Assembly (NCBI RefSeq): GCF_030817655.1
Contig: NZ_JAUSZM010000003.1
Location: forward strand, 4,216,001-4,280,000
Length of the DNA stretch: 64,000 nucleotides
Direction of reading: 5' to 3'
Source: Streptomyces sp. V4I2
GTDB lineage: Bacteria > Actinomycetota > Actinomycetes > Streptomycetales > Streptomycetaceae
Of the stretch, positions 52,961 to 61,899 are shown piece by piece. The translations under genes were made by a program, and so were the position numbers. The notes beneath the pieces are model-generated. The model made no database searches and was not told where the DNA came from. It was given only the letters and a program-made list of their open reading frames with translations. How positions within the stretch are numbered: the first letter of the stretch is position 1; each line of letters starts with the position of its first letter.

Positions 52961-54778
52961 ATGTGCGGAATCGTCGGATACATCGGGAAGCGTGACGTCG
53001 CGCCCCTGCTCCTGGAGGGCCTGCAGCGCCTGGAGTACCGCGGCTACGACTCGGCGGGCATCGCCGTCACCTCCCCGAAGGCGGCCGGCCTGAAGACGGT
53101 CAAGGCCAAGGGCCGGGTCCGTGACCTGGAGGCCAAGGTCCCCGCCCGCTTCAAGGGCACCACCGGCATCGCCCACACCCGCTGGGCCACCCACGGCGCC
53201 CCGTCCGACGTGAACGCCCACCCGCACCTGGACGCCGAGGGCAAGGTCGCCGTCGTCCACAACGGCATCATCGACAACGCCTCCGACCTGCGCCGCAAGC
53301 TGGAGGCGGACGGCGTCGAGTTCCTCTCCGAGACCGACACCGAGGTCCTCGTCCACCTGATCGCCCGCTCGCAGGCCGAGAAGCTGGAGGACAAGGTCCG
53401 CGACACCCTGCGGGTCATCGAGGGCACGTACGGCATCGCCGTGCTGCACGCCGACTTCCCCGACCGGATCGTGGTCGCCCGCAACGGCTCCCCGGTCGTC
53501 CTCGGCATCGGCGAGAAGGAGATGTTCGTCGCCTCGGACATCGCCGCCCTGGTCGCCCACACCCGGCAGATCGTCACCCTCGACGACGGCGAGATGGCCA
53601 CCCTCAAGGCCGACGACTTCCGTACGTACACCACCGAGGGCACCCGCACCACCGCGGAGCCGACCACCGTGGAGTGGGAGGCCGCGTCGTACGACATGGG
53701 CATCCACGACACCTACATGCACAAGGAGATCCACGAGCAGGCCGAGGCCGTGGACCGCGTGCTGCGCGGCCGCATCGACGACCGTTTCTCCACCGTGCAC
53801 CTTGGCGGCCTGAACCTGGACGCCCGCGCGGCGCGCCAGATCCGCCGCGTCAAGATCCTCGGCTGCGGCACCTCGTACCACGCCGGCATGATCGGCGCCC
53901 AGATGATCGAGGAGCTGGCCCGTATTCCGGCGGACGCCGAGCCGGCTTCGGAATTCCGCTACCGCAACGCCGTGGTCGACCCCGACACCCTGTACATCGC
54001 CGTCTCCCAGTCCGGTGAGACGTACGACGTGCTGGCGGCCGTCCAGGAGCTGAAGCGCAAGGGCGCGCGGGTCCTCGGCGTGGTGAACGTGGTCGGCTCG
54101 GCGATCGCCCGCGAGGCGGACGGCGGCGTCTACGTGCACGCGGGCCCCGAGGTCTGCGTGGTCTCGACGAAGTGCTTCACCAACACCACGGTCGCCTTCG
54201 CGCTCCTCGCCCTCCACCTGGGCCGCACACGTGACCTCTCCGTCCGGGACGGCAAGCGGATCATCGAGGGCCTGCGCAGGCTGCCCGCGCAGATCTCCGA
54301 GATGCTGGAGCAGGAGGACGAGATCAGGAAGCTGGCCGCGGAGTACGCCGAGGCCCGCTCGATGCTCTTCATCGGCCGCGTCCGGGGCTACCCGGTGGCC
54401 CGTGAGGCCTCCCTGAAGCTCAAGGAGGTCTCCTACATCCACGCCGAGGCCTACCCGGCCTCCGAGCTCAAGCACGGCCCGCTGGCCCTCATCGAGCCCG
54501 CCCTCCCCACGGTCGCGATCGTCCCCGACGACGACCTCCTCGAGAAGAACCGCGCCGCCCTGGAGGAGATCAAGGCCCGCAGCGGCAAGATCCTCGCGGT
54601 CGCCCACCAGCACCAGGAGAAGGCCGACCAGACGATCATCGTCCCCAAGAACGAGGACGAGTTGGACCCGATCCTGATGGGCATCCCCCTCCAACTCCTC
54701 GCGTACCACACGGCCTTGGCGCTGGGCAGGGACATCGACAAGCCGAGGAACCTGGCCAAGTCGGTGACGGTCGAGTAG
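52961..54778 (+). CDS. glmS: Glucosamine-6-phosphate synthase
   Basis: A 605-residue amidotransferase that makes glucosamine-6-phosphate from fructose-6-phosphate and glutamine for cell-wall precursors. The N-terminal Ntn glutaminase begins MCGIVGYIG (Cys nucleophile after Met), with HTRWATHGAPSDVNAHPH. Two SIS isomerase domains follow (GCGTSYHAG; SQSGETYDVLAA; LKLKEVSYIHAEAYPA), and the conserved end AKSVTVE is present. S. coelicolor has a second glmS; this copy corresponds to SCO2789. Confidence 0.96.
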   Translation: MCGIVGYIGKRDVAPLLLEGLQRLEYRGYDSAGIAVTSPKAAGLKTVKAKGRVRDLEAKVPARFKGTTGIAHTRWATHGAPSDVNAHPHLDAEGKVAVVHNGIIDNASDLRRKLEADGVEFLSETDTEVLVHLIARSQAEKLEDKVRDTLRVIEGTYGIAVLHADFPDRIVVARNGSPVVLGIGEKEMFVASDIAALVAHTRQIVTLDDGEMATLKADDFRTYTTEGTRTTAEPTTVEWEAASYDMGIHDTYMHKEIHEQAEAVDRVLRGRIDDRFSTVHLGGLNLDARAARQIRRVKILGCGTSYHAGMIGAQMIEELARIPADAEPASEFRYRNAVVDPDTLYIAVSQSGETYDVLAAVQELKRKGARVLGVVNVVGSAIAREADGGVYVHAGPEVCVVSTKCFTNTTVAFALLALHLGRTRDLSVRDGKRIIEGLRRLPAQISEMLEQEDEIRKLAAEYAEARSMLFIGRVRGYPVAREASLKLKEVSYIHAEAYPASELKHGPLALIEPALPTVAIVPDDDLLEKNRAALEEIKARSGKILAVAHQHQEKADQTIIVPKNEDELDPILMGIPLQLLAYHTALALGRDIDKPRNLAKSVTVE

Positions 54779-54866
54779 CGCCCCTTCAGGGGCGCGGGGC
54801 TGTATCAATGTGCGGCTCCGCCGCGTGGGCGCGAGCAACCACGACGCACCCGCAGAGGCCGAACAA

Positions 54867-54915
54867 GAGAACGGACCCCCACGTGTTGCCACCAAAACAC
54901 GGAGGGTCCGTTCTC
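54867..54915. terminator. Bidirectional terminator after glmS
   Basis: GAGAACGGACCC (54867-54878) pairs with GGGTCCGTTCTC (54904-54915), extended inward by an imperfect CACGTGTT/AACACG stem. It separates convergent genes. GC-rich sequence 54779-54866 holds nothing else I can support. Confidence 0.75.
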
Positions 54916-54950
54916 ATCGCCGGGGGCCGCCCAACCCCCAGCCGGCGCAG

Positions 54951-55514
54951 CTAACCGGTGGCCGTCACGCCCCGGCGAGCAGCACGTCGCGGAACAGCCG
55001 TCGGCCAGTGAGCGAGGGCCGCGGTAGCCGCGTACCAGGCCACCGCCCCCGCCGCCACGGCGAACCAGCCCCCGACCTTGGCGAGACTCCCGTTGTCGGC
55101 GAAGTTCGCGACGGCGAGCAGCACCAACGACACGACGAACAACCCGTAGGTGCCCTTGGCGAGTTGGTCGCCCACAGCGATCGTGAGAGACAGCGCCACG
55201 AGGGCGAAGAGCAGCAGGAACAGTCCGGCCGCGTTGGCGGACACCTGGTTGTCGGCGGAAACCGCCCACGTGAACCAGAGCGCGCCGAGCGCCGAGAACG
55301 CCGTACCACCGACGGAGTCACCGTCGCGGAAGGCCATGAGTCCGGCGACGAAGAGGGCGACTCCGCCCACGTACTGGGCAATTGACACGGCGTCGGCCGC
55401 CGTCACGCCGTCGATCACCTCGGTGTACCCAAGGCCCACGGCCAACAGGGTGATGCCGAGAGCGAGTCGGCCGACGATCGTAGTGGTGCTTCCCGCGGAG
55501 ACGTCGTTGTCCAC
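54951..55514 (-). CDS. Acetate-uptake (GPR1/FUN34/YaaH, SatP-type) membrane protein
   Basis: A 187-residue protein with six hydrophobic segments, the size and layout of the AceTr/SatP acetate and succinate channels. The first helix region (RLALGITLLAVGLGYTEVI) and FSALGALWFTWAVSADNQ support the family. The classical NPAPLGL motif is not present, so the assignment is to the wider family only. Probably a monocistronic gene with its own palindromic promoter. Confidence 0.75.
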   Translation of the reverse strand: MDNDVSAGSTTTIVGRLALGITLLAVGLGYTEVIDGVTAADAVSIAQYVGGVALFVAGLMAFRDGDSVGGTAFSALGALWFTWAVSADNQVSANAAGLFLLLFALVALSLTIAVGDQLAKGTYGLFVVSLVLLAVANFADNGSLAKVGGWFAVAAGAVAWYAATAALAHWPTAVPRRAARRGVTATG

Positions 55515-55553
55515 GGCGGGCTCCCTTCATGCATGTGCGGTTGTGCGGTGAGC

Positions 55554-55576
55554 GTTATATGCCCTTCACAAGGGCA
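55554..55576 (-). promoter_or_regulatory. Promoter with embedded palindrome for the acetate-uptake-type gene
   Basis: On the minus strand TATAAC (complement of 55554-55559) is a -10-like element. The next bases upstream, 55560-55576, are the palindrome TGCCCTTcacAAGGGCA, which would fill the -10/-35 spacer. A bound repressor there would block RNA polymerase. Confidence 0.45.
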
Positions 55577-55664
55577 CAAACACATCTACGCGCCAGTAGA
55601 TTTACGCACTGCACAAGGGAGTTCGGCCGTTCCCACGGCACATCTCACCTGGGAGAACGGCGAG

Positions 55665-56192
55665 TTACGGAATGACAACGACGGGGCGCTTCGCCCGCTT
55701 GGCGAGCCGCCCGGCGACGGAGCCGAAGATGCGTCCGACGATGCCGTGGGTGGAGCCGACGACGATCGCGTCCGCCTCGTACTCACGCCCGACCTCTTCG
55801 AGTTCGTGGCAGATGTCTCCGCCGCGCTCGACGAGGATCCAGGGCACCTCCGCGAGGTACTCCGCACAGGCGAGCTCGAGGCCGAGCACCTCGGTGCGGT
55901 GGTCCGGCACGTCGACGAAGACCGGTGGCTCGCAGCCCGCCCACACGGTGGTGGGCAGCCGGTTGGCGACGTGGACGATGATCAGGCCCGACCCGGAGCG
56001 ATGTGCCATACCGATGGCATACGCGAGGGCGCGCTCACTGGACATGGAGCCGTCGAAGCCCACCACGACGCCGTGCTTGAAGGCGGGGTCGCAGGATTGG
56101 CGTGGCTCTTCCGCCGCCAGGGGCTCGGCCGCCGTGGGGTCGGCGACAGGCCGCTTGCGGTCCGCTGGTTCGAAGAATTCGTGACCGGCCAT
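55665..56192 (-). CDS. Universal stress protein (UspA family)
   Basis: A 175-residue single-domain USP. It opens with VVVGFDGSMSSERALAYAI, the typical first strand and helix, and ends with the ATP-binding pattern G-2x-G-9x-G-S (GSTHGIVGRIFGS...) and KRPVVVIP. It is predicted to bind ATP and respond to stress or stationary phase. An N-terminal 40-residue Pro/Ala/Glu extension is not part of the domain. The 320-base region 56193-56512 before the next gene contains both divergent promoters but no motif that I can name. Confidence 0.92.
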   Translation of the reverse strand: MAGHEFFEPADRKRPVADPTAAEPLAAEEPRQSCDPAFKHGVVVGFDGSMSSERALAYAIGMAHRSGSGLIIVHVANRLPTTVWAGCEPPVFVDVPDHRTEVLGLELACAEYLAEVPWILVERGGDICHELEEVGREYEADAIVVGSTHGIVGRIFGSVAGRLAKRAKRPVVVIP

Positions 56193-56512
56193 GGCTGTCT
56201 CGGCGTTGTGATCCTTTTATGGGTGGGCCGACAGTGTGCGGCGGAGTCTGTGTCCGGGAATCATCTTCCCAACCCCATACCCCCAAGGGTACGGCGGCAC
56301 GCCTCCTTAGCCCAGATCGCGCCCACGGTGCGTGGGGGTTCCAGGGAGCATGCACGAGGGTGCGCCCGTAACGCAATGGTTGCTGCGTTGTACAGGCGGT
56401 TCGCACAGGATTCACGTACCGGCCGGCCTGTCCCGGCACAAAACCGGCCGCACAGTGACCGACGGATCGAACAGGCGTTGAACCCCCCGAGCCACGTCAC
56501 AGGGAGTACGCC

Positions 56513-56818
56513 ATGTCCGGACCGCAGCCCCCCGCCCGGGACTCCTCCACCGACGTCGTCCGCTGGGCGGTCTTCAGCTGCGTCCTGGTCCCCGTGGTGC
56601 TCCTCTGGTACGGCACCTCCCTCGCCGGCGCCGCAGGCACAGCCCTCGGTCTGGCCGCCGTCACCATGGTCTGCCGTATCCTCCTGCGCCAGTCGGAGCG
56701 CGGCGCGGCCCGCCTGCTCGCCGAGGAGCGCTCCCCGCATCGCGGAGGCCGTCACAGGACCGGATCGGGGGCACACAGAGGCGGACGTCACAGTGGGGGA
56801 AATACACCGGTCGGCTGA
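56513..56818 (+). CDS. Small membrane protein upstream of adpA
   Basis: A 101-residue protein with two hydrophobic segments (WAVFSCVLVPVVLLWYG; GTALGLAAVTMVCRILL) and a basic, Gly/His/Arg-rich cytoplasmic tail. GGGAG lies 7 bases before the ATG. It looks like a conserved Streptomyces gene of unknown function located just upstream of adpA on the same strand, 387 bases away. Confidence 0.75.
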   Translation: MSGPQPPARDSSTDVVRWAVFSCVLVPVVLLWYGTSLAGAAGTALGLAAVTMVCRILLRQSERGAARLLAEERSPHRGGRHRTGSGAHRGGRHSGGNTPVG

Positions 56819-57205
56819 CCGGTTTCCGCGCACGCGCCCGACTCTTTTCAGCCAACTTCCGGCCACCGCGCATCCTTTGCCCCGACCACCCCCCAACCCC
56901 CGTTCCACCTGCACGGAAAGGGCCTGGGGCACCCTGCGCACCCTACGTGGATTGGCCACTGCGACAAGGCGCACTTCCCTGCACGCCCCACGAGTGCAAC
57001 GCTTCGTGATCGAATGCTTCACGCCAAGTTGCCAAGTCGACAATCTGCCGGATGACGAACTGGTCTCCCCGGCACCAAGGGACGCAGTAGATTCGATCTT
57101 GACTGTCTTACGGCGGGGGACTCGTGCAGGACCGAGGGGAAACGTGTTGGAGCGACAGACCCGAAAGGTTAAGGGTGCCGCGACCACCGAGGGGGGCTTA
57201 GCAGG
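56819..57205 (+). promoter_or_regulatory. adpA upstream region
   Basis: A 387-base noncoding leader and promoter region, as is usual for adpA. It is less GC-rich than the surroundings. TTGACT at about 57099 could serve as a -35. GCCAAGT is directly repeated at about 57022-57036, on the minus strand TTGGCAACTTGGC, loosely like two AdpA-type TGGC half-sites. A GAGGGGGG ribosome site (57190-57196) precedes the ATG. Confidence 0.5.
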
Positions 57206-58474
57206 ATGAGCCACGACTCCACTGCCGCGCCGGAAGCCGCAGCCCGGAAACTTTCCGGGCGACGCCGCAAGGAGATCGTCGCGGTGCTGCTGTTCAGCGG
57301 CGGCCCCATCTTCGAGAGTTCCATACCGCTCTCGGTATTCGGCATCGACCGCCAGGACGCCGGCGTGCCGCGCTACCGACTGCTGGTGTGCGGCGGTGAG
57401 GAAGGCCCACTGCGGACCACAGGGGGCCTGGAACTCACCGCACCGCATGGCCTGGAGGCGATCTCCCGGGCGGGCACCGTCGTCGTGCCGGCCTGGCGTT
57501 CGATCACCTCCCCGCCACCGGAGGACGCGCTCGACGCACTGCGCCGGGCGCACGAAGAGGGCGCCCGCATCGTGGGCCTGTGCACCGGCGCCTTCGTGCT
57601 GGCGGCGGCGGGCCTGCTGGACGGCCGCCCGGCCACCACCCACTGGATGTACGCACCGACGCTCGCCAAGCGCTATCCGTCGGTGCATGTCGACCCGCGT
57701 GAGCTGTTCGTGGACGACGGCGATGTGCTGACGTCCGCGGGTACGGCGGCCGGAATCGACCTCTGTCTGCACATCGTGCGGACGGACCACGGCAACGAGG
57801 CGGCCGGTGCGCTGGCCCGACGCCTGGTGGTCCCCCCGCGCCGGAGCGGCGGCCAGGAGCGCTACCTCGATCGATCTTTACCAGAGGAGATCGGCGCCGA
57901 CCCGCTCGCCGAGGTCGTCGCCTGGGCGCTGGAGCACCTGCACGAGCAGTTCGACGTGGAGACGCTGGCCGCGCGCGCGTACATGAGCCGGCGTACGTTC
58001 GACCGCCGGTTCCGCTCGCTGACGGGCAGCGCGCCGTTGCAGTGGCTGATCACCCAGCGGGTGCTTCAGGCACAGCGTCTGCTGGAGACGTCGGACTACT
58101 CGGTGGACGAGGTCGCGGGTCGCTGCGGCTTCCGTTCGCCGGTGGCGCTGCGCGGGCACTTCCGTCGTCAGCTGGGGTCGTCGCCGGCCGCGTACCGTGC
58201 GGCCTATCGGGCGCGGCGGCCGCAGGCCGAGCGGCAGCCGGATCCCGAGAGCGCGGCGGGGCCGCCGAGTGCGCCGTCTTCGCTGCACTCCGAGGGCGGT
58301 CCGGTACCGCTCCAGACCCGTCGCACGGCACCGCCGAGTCCGGTCGGGACGTCCGCGTCCCTGTCGTCGGCGTCGGCATCGTCCTCGTCCTCGTCCTCGT
58401 CTTCTTCGGACAGCGGGCGCGAGGCGTACGCGGGGAGCCGGGCGAGTCTGCCGGGGCAGCGCAGCGGGATGTGA
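57206..58474 (+). CDS. adpA: AdpA, pleiotropic AraC-family developmental regulator
   Basis: A 422-residue master activator of aerial development and secondary metabolism. The N-terminal DJ-1/PfpI-like dimerisation domain (about 30-215) has GLCTGAFVLAAAGLLDG. The C-terminal AraC double helix-turn-helix (about 235-335) has YMSRRTFDRRFRSLTG and VDEVAGRCGFRSPVALRGHF. Codon 225 (57878-57880) is TTA, placed between the two domains, so translation needs the rare leucyl tRNA encoded by bldA. The tail beyond about 345 is variable and ends in a Ser-rich run encoded by TCG/TCC repeats (58370-58410). It is longer than the roughly 400-residue S. coelicolor protein. Confidence 0.96.
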   Translation: MSHDSTAAPEAAARKLSGRRRKEIVAVLLFSGGPIFESSIPLSVFGIDRQDAGVPRYRLLVCGGEEGPLRTTGGLELTAPHGLEAISRAGTVVVPAWRSITSPPPEDALDALRRAHEEGARIVGLCTGAFVLAAAGLLDGRPATTHWMYAPTLAKRYPSVHVDPRELFVDDGDVLTSAGTAAGIDLCLHIVRTDHGNEAAGALARRLVVPPRRSGGQERYLDRSLPEEIGADPLAEVVAWALEHLHEQFDVETLAARAYMSRRTFDRRFRSLTGSAPLQWLITQRVLQAQRLLETSDYSVDEVAGRCGFRSPVALRGHFRRQLGSSPAAYRAAYRARRPQAERQPDPESAAGPPSAPSSLHSEGGPVPLQTRRTAPPSPVGTSASLSSASASSSSSSSSSSDSGREAYAGSRASLPGQRSGM

Positions 58475-58571
58475 GGTTCGGGTGAGGTGGGTGGGGGTGG
58501 CCGGGGCGGAACTCGCCCCCGCCACCCCTACCCGTCCCATCCTCCAGGGGTGCTGCCCCTTCGACCCCGTA

Positions 58572-58592
58572 CCAGGGGGCTCCGCCCCCTGG
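58572..58592. terminator. Terminator hairpin downstream of adpA
   Basis: CCAGGGGGC/GCCCCCTGG, a 9-bp stem with a TCC loop, about 100 bases after adpA. The 304-base gap to orn is otherwise noncoding. Confidence 0.65.
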
Positions 58593-58701
58593 ACCCCCGG
58601 CCTTCGCCCACCCACCGCCGGACTCGGTGGGTCGAGGGGTGAACCAATCAAGAGACCGAGTCGGGTGGAGTCGGGTGGTGGGTGGGCATAGGCCCGGTGG
58701 T

Positions 58702-58720
58702 CTGGGGGCGAAGCCCCCAG
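58702..58720. terminator. Second hairpin between adpA and orn
   Basis: CTGGGGGC/GCCCCCAG, an 8-bp stem with a GAA loop, 59 bases before orn. It is of the common Streptomyces intergenic GGGGC-GAA-GCCCC type. Confidence 0.55.
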
Positions 58721-58778
58721 GAACGTGCACCCCCGTACCAGGGACCACAAAACCGCACGCCAGCCGTAGGGTGGTCGC

Positions 58779-59381
58779 ATGAATGATCGCATGGTGTGGA
58801 TCGACTGCGAGATGACCGGCCTCTCGCTGTCCGACGACGCGCTCATCGAGGTGGCCGCCCTCGTCACCGACTCCGAGCTGAACATCCTCGGCGACGGTAT
58901 CGACATCGTCATCCGCCCACCGGACCGGGCGCTGGAGACGATGCCGGAGGTGGTGCGTCAGATGCACACCGCGTCCGGACTCCTCACGGAGCTGTCCGGC
59001 GGCACGACGCTCGCGGACGCCGAGGCGCAGGTCCTGGCGTACGTACGGGAGCACGTGAAGGAAACGGGCAAGGCCCCGCTGTGCGGCAACTCGGTCGGCA
59101 CGGACCGCGGCTTCCTGCTGAGGGACATGCCGACCCTCGAGGACTACCTCCACTACCGGATCGTCGACGTGTCCAGCATCAAGGAGCTGGCCCGCCGCTG
59201 GTACCCGCGCGCCTACTTCAACAGCCCGAAGAAGAACGGCAACCACCGCGCCCTCGCCGACATCCGGGAGTCCATCGCGGAACTGCGCTATTACCGCGAG
59301 GCCGTCTTCGTACCGCAGCCCGGACCCGACTCGGACACCGCGAAGACGATCGCCGCGAAGTACGTCCTGCCTGCGGAGTAG
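58779..59381 (+). CDS. orn: Oligoribonuclease
   Basis: A 200-residue DEDDh 3'-5' exonuclease that degrades short RNAs, including the linear dinucleotide left from c-di-GMP turnover. Visible are WIDCEMTGL (Asp9, Glu11), GNSVGTDRGFL and NGNHRALADIRESI with the catalytic His and last Asp. There is no ribosome site; a TAGGGT -10-like element (58767-58772) ends 6 bases before the ATG, suggesting a leaderless transcript. Its position behind adpA is conserved, and in S. griseus and S. coelicolor orn is an AdpA target. Confidence 0.95.
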   Translation: MNDRMVWIDCEMTGLSLSDDALIEVAALVTDSELNILGDGIDIVIRPPDRALETMPEVVRQMHTASGLLTELSGGTTLADAEAQVLAYVREHVKETGKAPLCGNSVGTDRGFLLRDMPTLEDYLHYRIVDVSSIKELARRWYPRAYFNSPKKNGNHRALADIRESIAELRYYREAVFVPQPGPDSDTAKTIAAKYVLPAE

Positions 59382-59466
59382 GCGCCGCCGAAAGCCGGGC
59401 GCGAGCACCCCTTTCGACCCTGTACACTTTTTCTCGGCCGGTCGGAGCAATCCGAACAGCCGACAT

Positions 59467-59540
59467 GGTGGGTGTAGCTCAGCTGGTAGAGCACCTGGTT
59501 GTGGTCCAGGATGCCGCGGGTTCAAGTCCCGTCACTCACC
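59467..59540 (+). tRNA. tRNA-His (anticodon GTG)
   Basis: A complete cloverleaf. The acceptor arm GTGGGTG (59468-59474) pairs with CACTCAC (59533-59539). The anticodon stem CCTGG/CCAGG encloses the loop TTGTGGT with anticodon GTG at 59501-59503. The T-arm is GCGGG TTCAAGT CCCGT. The extra G at 59467 opposite C59540 is the G-1:C73 pair that identifies tRNA-His. CCA is not encoded. Confidence 0.97.
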
Positions 59541-59545
59541 CTGAT

Positions 59546-59587
59546 ACGTCAGCCGGTGACCTTGGAGACAAGGTCACCGGCTGACGT
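59546..59587 (+). terminator. Strong terminator of tRNA-His
   Basis: Two perfect 18-base arms (59546-59563 and 59570-59587) around a 6-base loop, followed by CGTTTCC. It starts 5 bases after the tRNA. Confidence 0.92.
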
Positions 59588-59684
59588 CGTTTCCGGCGCC
59601 GGCCTTCAGTCGGGCCGGGGCCGATGCGTCAGAAGGCGCTCCAAGCCGGGTGGGGCTGAGCGCGTGCGCTCTTAGGCTGGGCCG

Positions 59685-60200
59685 ATGACCGATCCTCTCG
59701 TGTCGGCCGAGCCTCTCGCCACACCGCGCCTGGACCTCCTTCCCCTGCGCGTCGAGCACGCCGAGGAGATGGCCGCCGTACTGTCCGACCCGGCCCTGCA
59801 CGCCTTCATCGGCGGTACGCCCGACTCCCCCGGCGCCCTGCGGGCCCGCTACGAGCGGCTGGTCACCGGGGCGCCCGATCCAGGGGTCTCCTGGTGCAAC
59901 TGGGTGCTGCGGCCGCGCGAGGACGCCCGTCTCGTCGGCACCGTCCAGGCCACGGTCACCGGACGGCACACCGCGGAGATCGCCTGGGTGGTCGGCACGC
60001 CCTGGCAGGGCCGCGGGTTCGCCTCGGAGGCGGCGCGGGCGCTCGTGGAGTGGCTCGGGCGGGTGCCCGTACGGACGGTGGTCGCCCACATCCACCCCGA
60101 CCACCTCGCGTCGGCGGCGGTCGCCGCGGCGGCCGGGCTGGCGCCGACCGAGGAGGAACAGGACGGCGAGCGGCGGTGGCGGTTGCTCGTGGGCGACTGA
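59685..60200 (+). CDS. GNAT-family N-acetyltransferase
   Basis: A 171-residue RimJ/RimL-like acetyltransferase (TPRLDLLPLRVEHAEEMAAV start; acetyl-CoA loop WVVGTPWQGRGFASEAARAL). The acceptor is unknown. There is no ribosome site; TAGGCT (59673-59678) ends 6 bases before the ATG exactly as TAGGGT does for orn, so this is probably another leaderless mRNA. Confidence 0.85.
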   Translation: MTDPLVSAEPLATPRLDLLPLRVEHAEEMAAVLSDPALHAFIGGTPDSPGALRARYERLVTGAPDPGVSWCNWVLRPREDARLVGTVQATVTGRHTAEIAWVVGTPWQGRGFASEAARALVEWLGRVPVRTVVAHIHPDHLASAAVAAAAGLAPTEEEQDGERRWRLLVGD

Positions 60201-60337
60201 CGCCTGAAAGCGCGCGCCGTCCGTTCGACGGCCGGGCGCTGAACGGCCGCCCCGCGAGGGTCCGACGCGCCGGTCCGATCGGGATCACAGGGGCGTATTG
60301 TCGCCTTGTGAGCCATTCGTGAGGCGGGAGGCTCGTC

Positions 60338-60613
60338 ATGCGGTCGCGGCGGATTCCCCGGTGGCGGCTGCTGACGTGGGTGATCCTCGCGTTCAACCTG
60401 GGGATGCTGCTGTGGCTCGTGGTCGCTCTGGACGCGGCGGGCGAGGGCGGCCAGAGGTGCGGCGGCGAGCTGTGCCGGGACGCGGTCGACCTGGGCTCGT
60501 CCACCGCCGCCTGGCTGGTGATCTTCTTCTGGCTGGCCGGCGTCGTACTGCTGGGCATCGCCTGGTTCGCCACGCACCGCACCGAGGGGCCGCGCGGACG
60601 GCACCGACGATGA
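60338..60613 (+). CDS. Small two-helix membrane protein
   Basis: A 91-residue protein with a basic N-terminus, two hydrophobic helices (LLTWVILAFNLGMLLWLVVAL; AAWLVIFFWLAGVVLLGIAWF), an extracytoplasmic loop with two Cys (RCGGELCRDA) that could form a disulfide, and a basic tail. GGGAGG precedes the ATG. Function unknown. Convergent with cebR; stops are 5 bases apart. Confidence 0.78.
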   Translation: MRSRRIPRWRLLTWVILAFNLGMLLWLVVALDAAGEGGQRCGGELCRDAVDLGSSTAAWLVIFFWLAGVVLLGIAWFATHRTEGPRGRHRR

Positions 60614-60618
60614 CCGCG

Positions 60619-61674
60619 TCAGGACGACCGCCGTGCCACCAGCTCCGTCGCCAGGACCACCTGCCTGCGTTCCAGTTCCCGGGTGACGGCGGGACGCCGG
60701 TCCGCTATCTCGGTCAGGAGCAGGTCGATCATCCTGCGGCCCATCTCCTCTATGGGCTGCCGGACGCTCGTCAGGGGCGGGTCCATGTGGCGGGCGATGG
60801 CCGAGTCGTCGTAGCCGACCAGCGCCACGTCGTCGGGGATACGGCGGCCCTCCTCGCGCAGGACCTGGCGGGCGCCGGCCGCCATCACGTCCGAGCCCGC
60901 GAAGACCGCGTCCAGGTCGGGGCGGCGGGCCAGCAGCTCGGTCATCGCGCGCCGACCGCCCTCCTCGGTGAAGTCGCCGGGCTGGATCAGCTGCTCGTCC
61001 AGCTCGTGGCCGGCGCCGAGCAGGGCGGCGCGGTAGCCGTCGACGCGGCGCTGGGCGCCGTACACGTCGAGGCGGCCGGTGATGTGGGCGACCGCCCGGC
61101 AGCCGCGGGCCAGCAGATGCTCGACGGCGGAGCGGGCGCCTCCGTAGTTGTCGGAGTCGACCGAGGGGAGGGTCTCCGCGGCGGATCTCGGGCCGCTGAT
61201 CACGGCCGGAATCTCCAGCTGGGAGAGCAGGTCGGGCAGCGGGTCGTCGGCGTGCACGGACACCAGCAGGACGCCGTCGACCCGGTGTGCGGCGAGGTAC
61301 TGGGCGAGGCGGGCCCGCTCCCGGTCGTTGCCCGCAAAGATCAGCAGCAGCTGCATCTGCGTGTCGGACAGCTCGGCGCCGACGCCCTTGAGCATGTCGG
61401 AGAAGTACGGCTCGGCGAAGAAGCGGGTCTCCGGCTCGGGGACGACGAGGGCGATCGCGTCGGTGCGGTTGGCGGCGAGGGCGCGCGCGGCCGTGTTGGG
61501 GACGTAGCCGAGCTCGGCGACCGCCGCCTCCACCGCAGCGCGGGTGGCGTCGCTGACCCGGGGCGAGCCGTTGATCACCCGGGAGACCGTGCCGCGGCCC
61601 ACGCCGGCACGGGCTGCCACCTCTTCGAGGGTGGGCCGGCCACCGCTCCGGCTCCGCGCTCCGTGGCTTGCCAT
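60619..61674 (-). CDS. cebR: LacI-family repressor CebR
   Basis: A 351-residue LacI/GalR regulator. ATG 61674 follows GGGAGG by 9 bases. The helix-turn-helix reads TLEEVAARAGVGRGTVSRVINGSPRVS, and a sugar-binding periplasmic-type domain follows (IALVVPEPETRFF; VALVGYDDSAIARHMDPPLT). It is divergent from a cellobiose-type ABC operon with a perfect CebR box between them. CebR represses cellulose and cellobiose use and, in plant-pathogenic species, virulence, and is released by cellobiose. Confidence 0.92.
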   Translation of the reverse strand: MASHGARSRSGGRPTLEEVAARAGVGRGTVSRVINGSPRVSDATRAAVEAAVAELGYVPNTAARALAANRTDAIALVVPEPETRFFAEPYFSDMLKGVGAELSDTQMQLLLIFAGNDRERARLAQYLAAHRVDGVLLVSVHADDPLPDLLSQLEIPAVISGPRSAAETLPSVDSDNYGGARSAVEHLLARGCRAVAHITGRLDVYGAQRRVDGYRAALLGAGHELDEQLIQPGDFTEEGGRRAMTELLARRPDLDAVFAGSDVMAAGARQVLREEGRRIPDDVALVGYDDSAIARHMDPPLTSVRQPIEEMGRRMIDLLLTEIADRRPAVTRELERRQVVLATELVARRSS

Positions 61675-61899
61675 GGGCTTCGCCCTCCCGTCGACCCTTG
61701 CATTGGCCTGGAATCTAACAGTCATCGTCAAAGGGGAGCCCGTCCCTGGTCGGCTCCCGGGTTTCCGCAGGAAGTCACCCGGGGTGGCCGAAACCTGATC
61801 CCGGGGTTCCAGTTAACAGCCCGATAACTGAACGCATCTCTCCGCCCCCAGTCCCTTGACACCCCCGCTCGGACCGACGACGCTTCAACACATCACCGG

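Noticed and set aside
55533..57209. A 558-residue plus-strand frame across the stress-protein gene to adpA
   Set aside because: It runs antisense through the USP gene and through the adpA promoter region with shifting composition, and no domain is visible.
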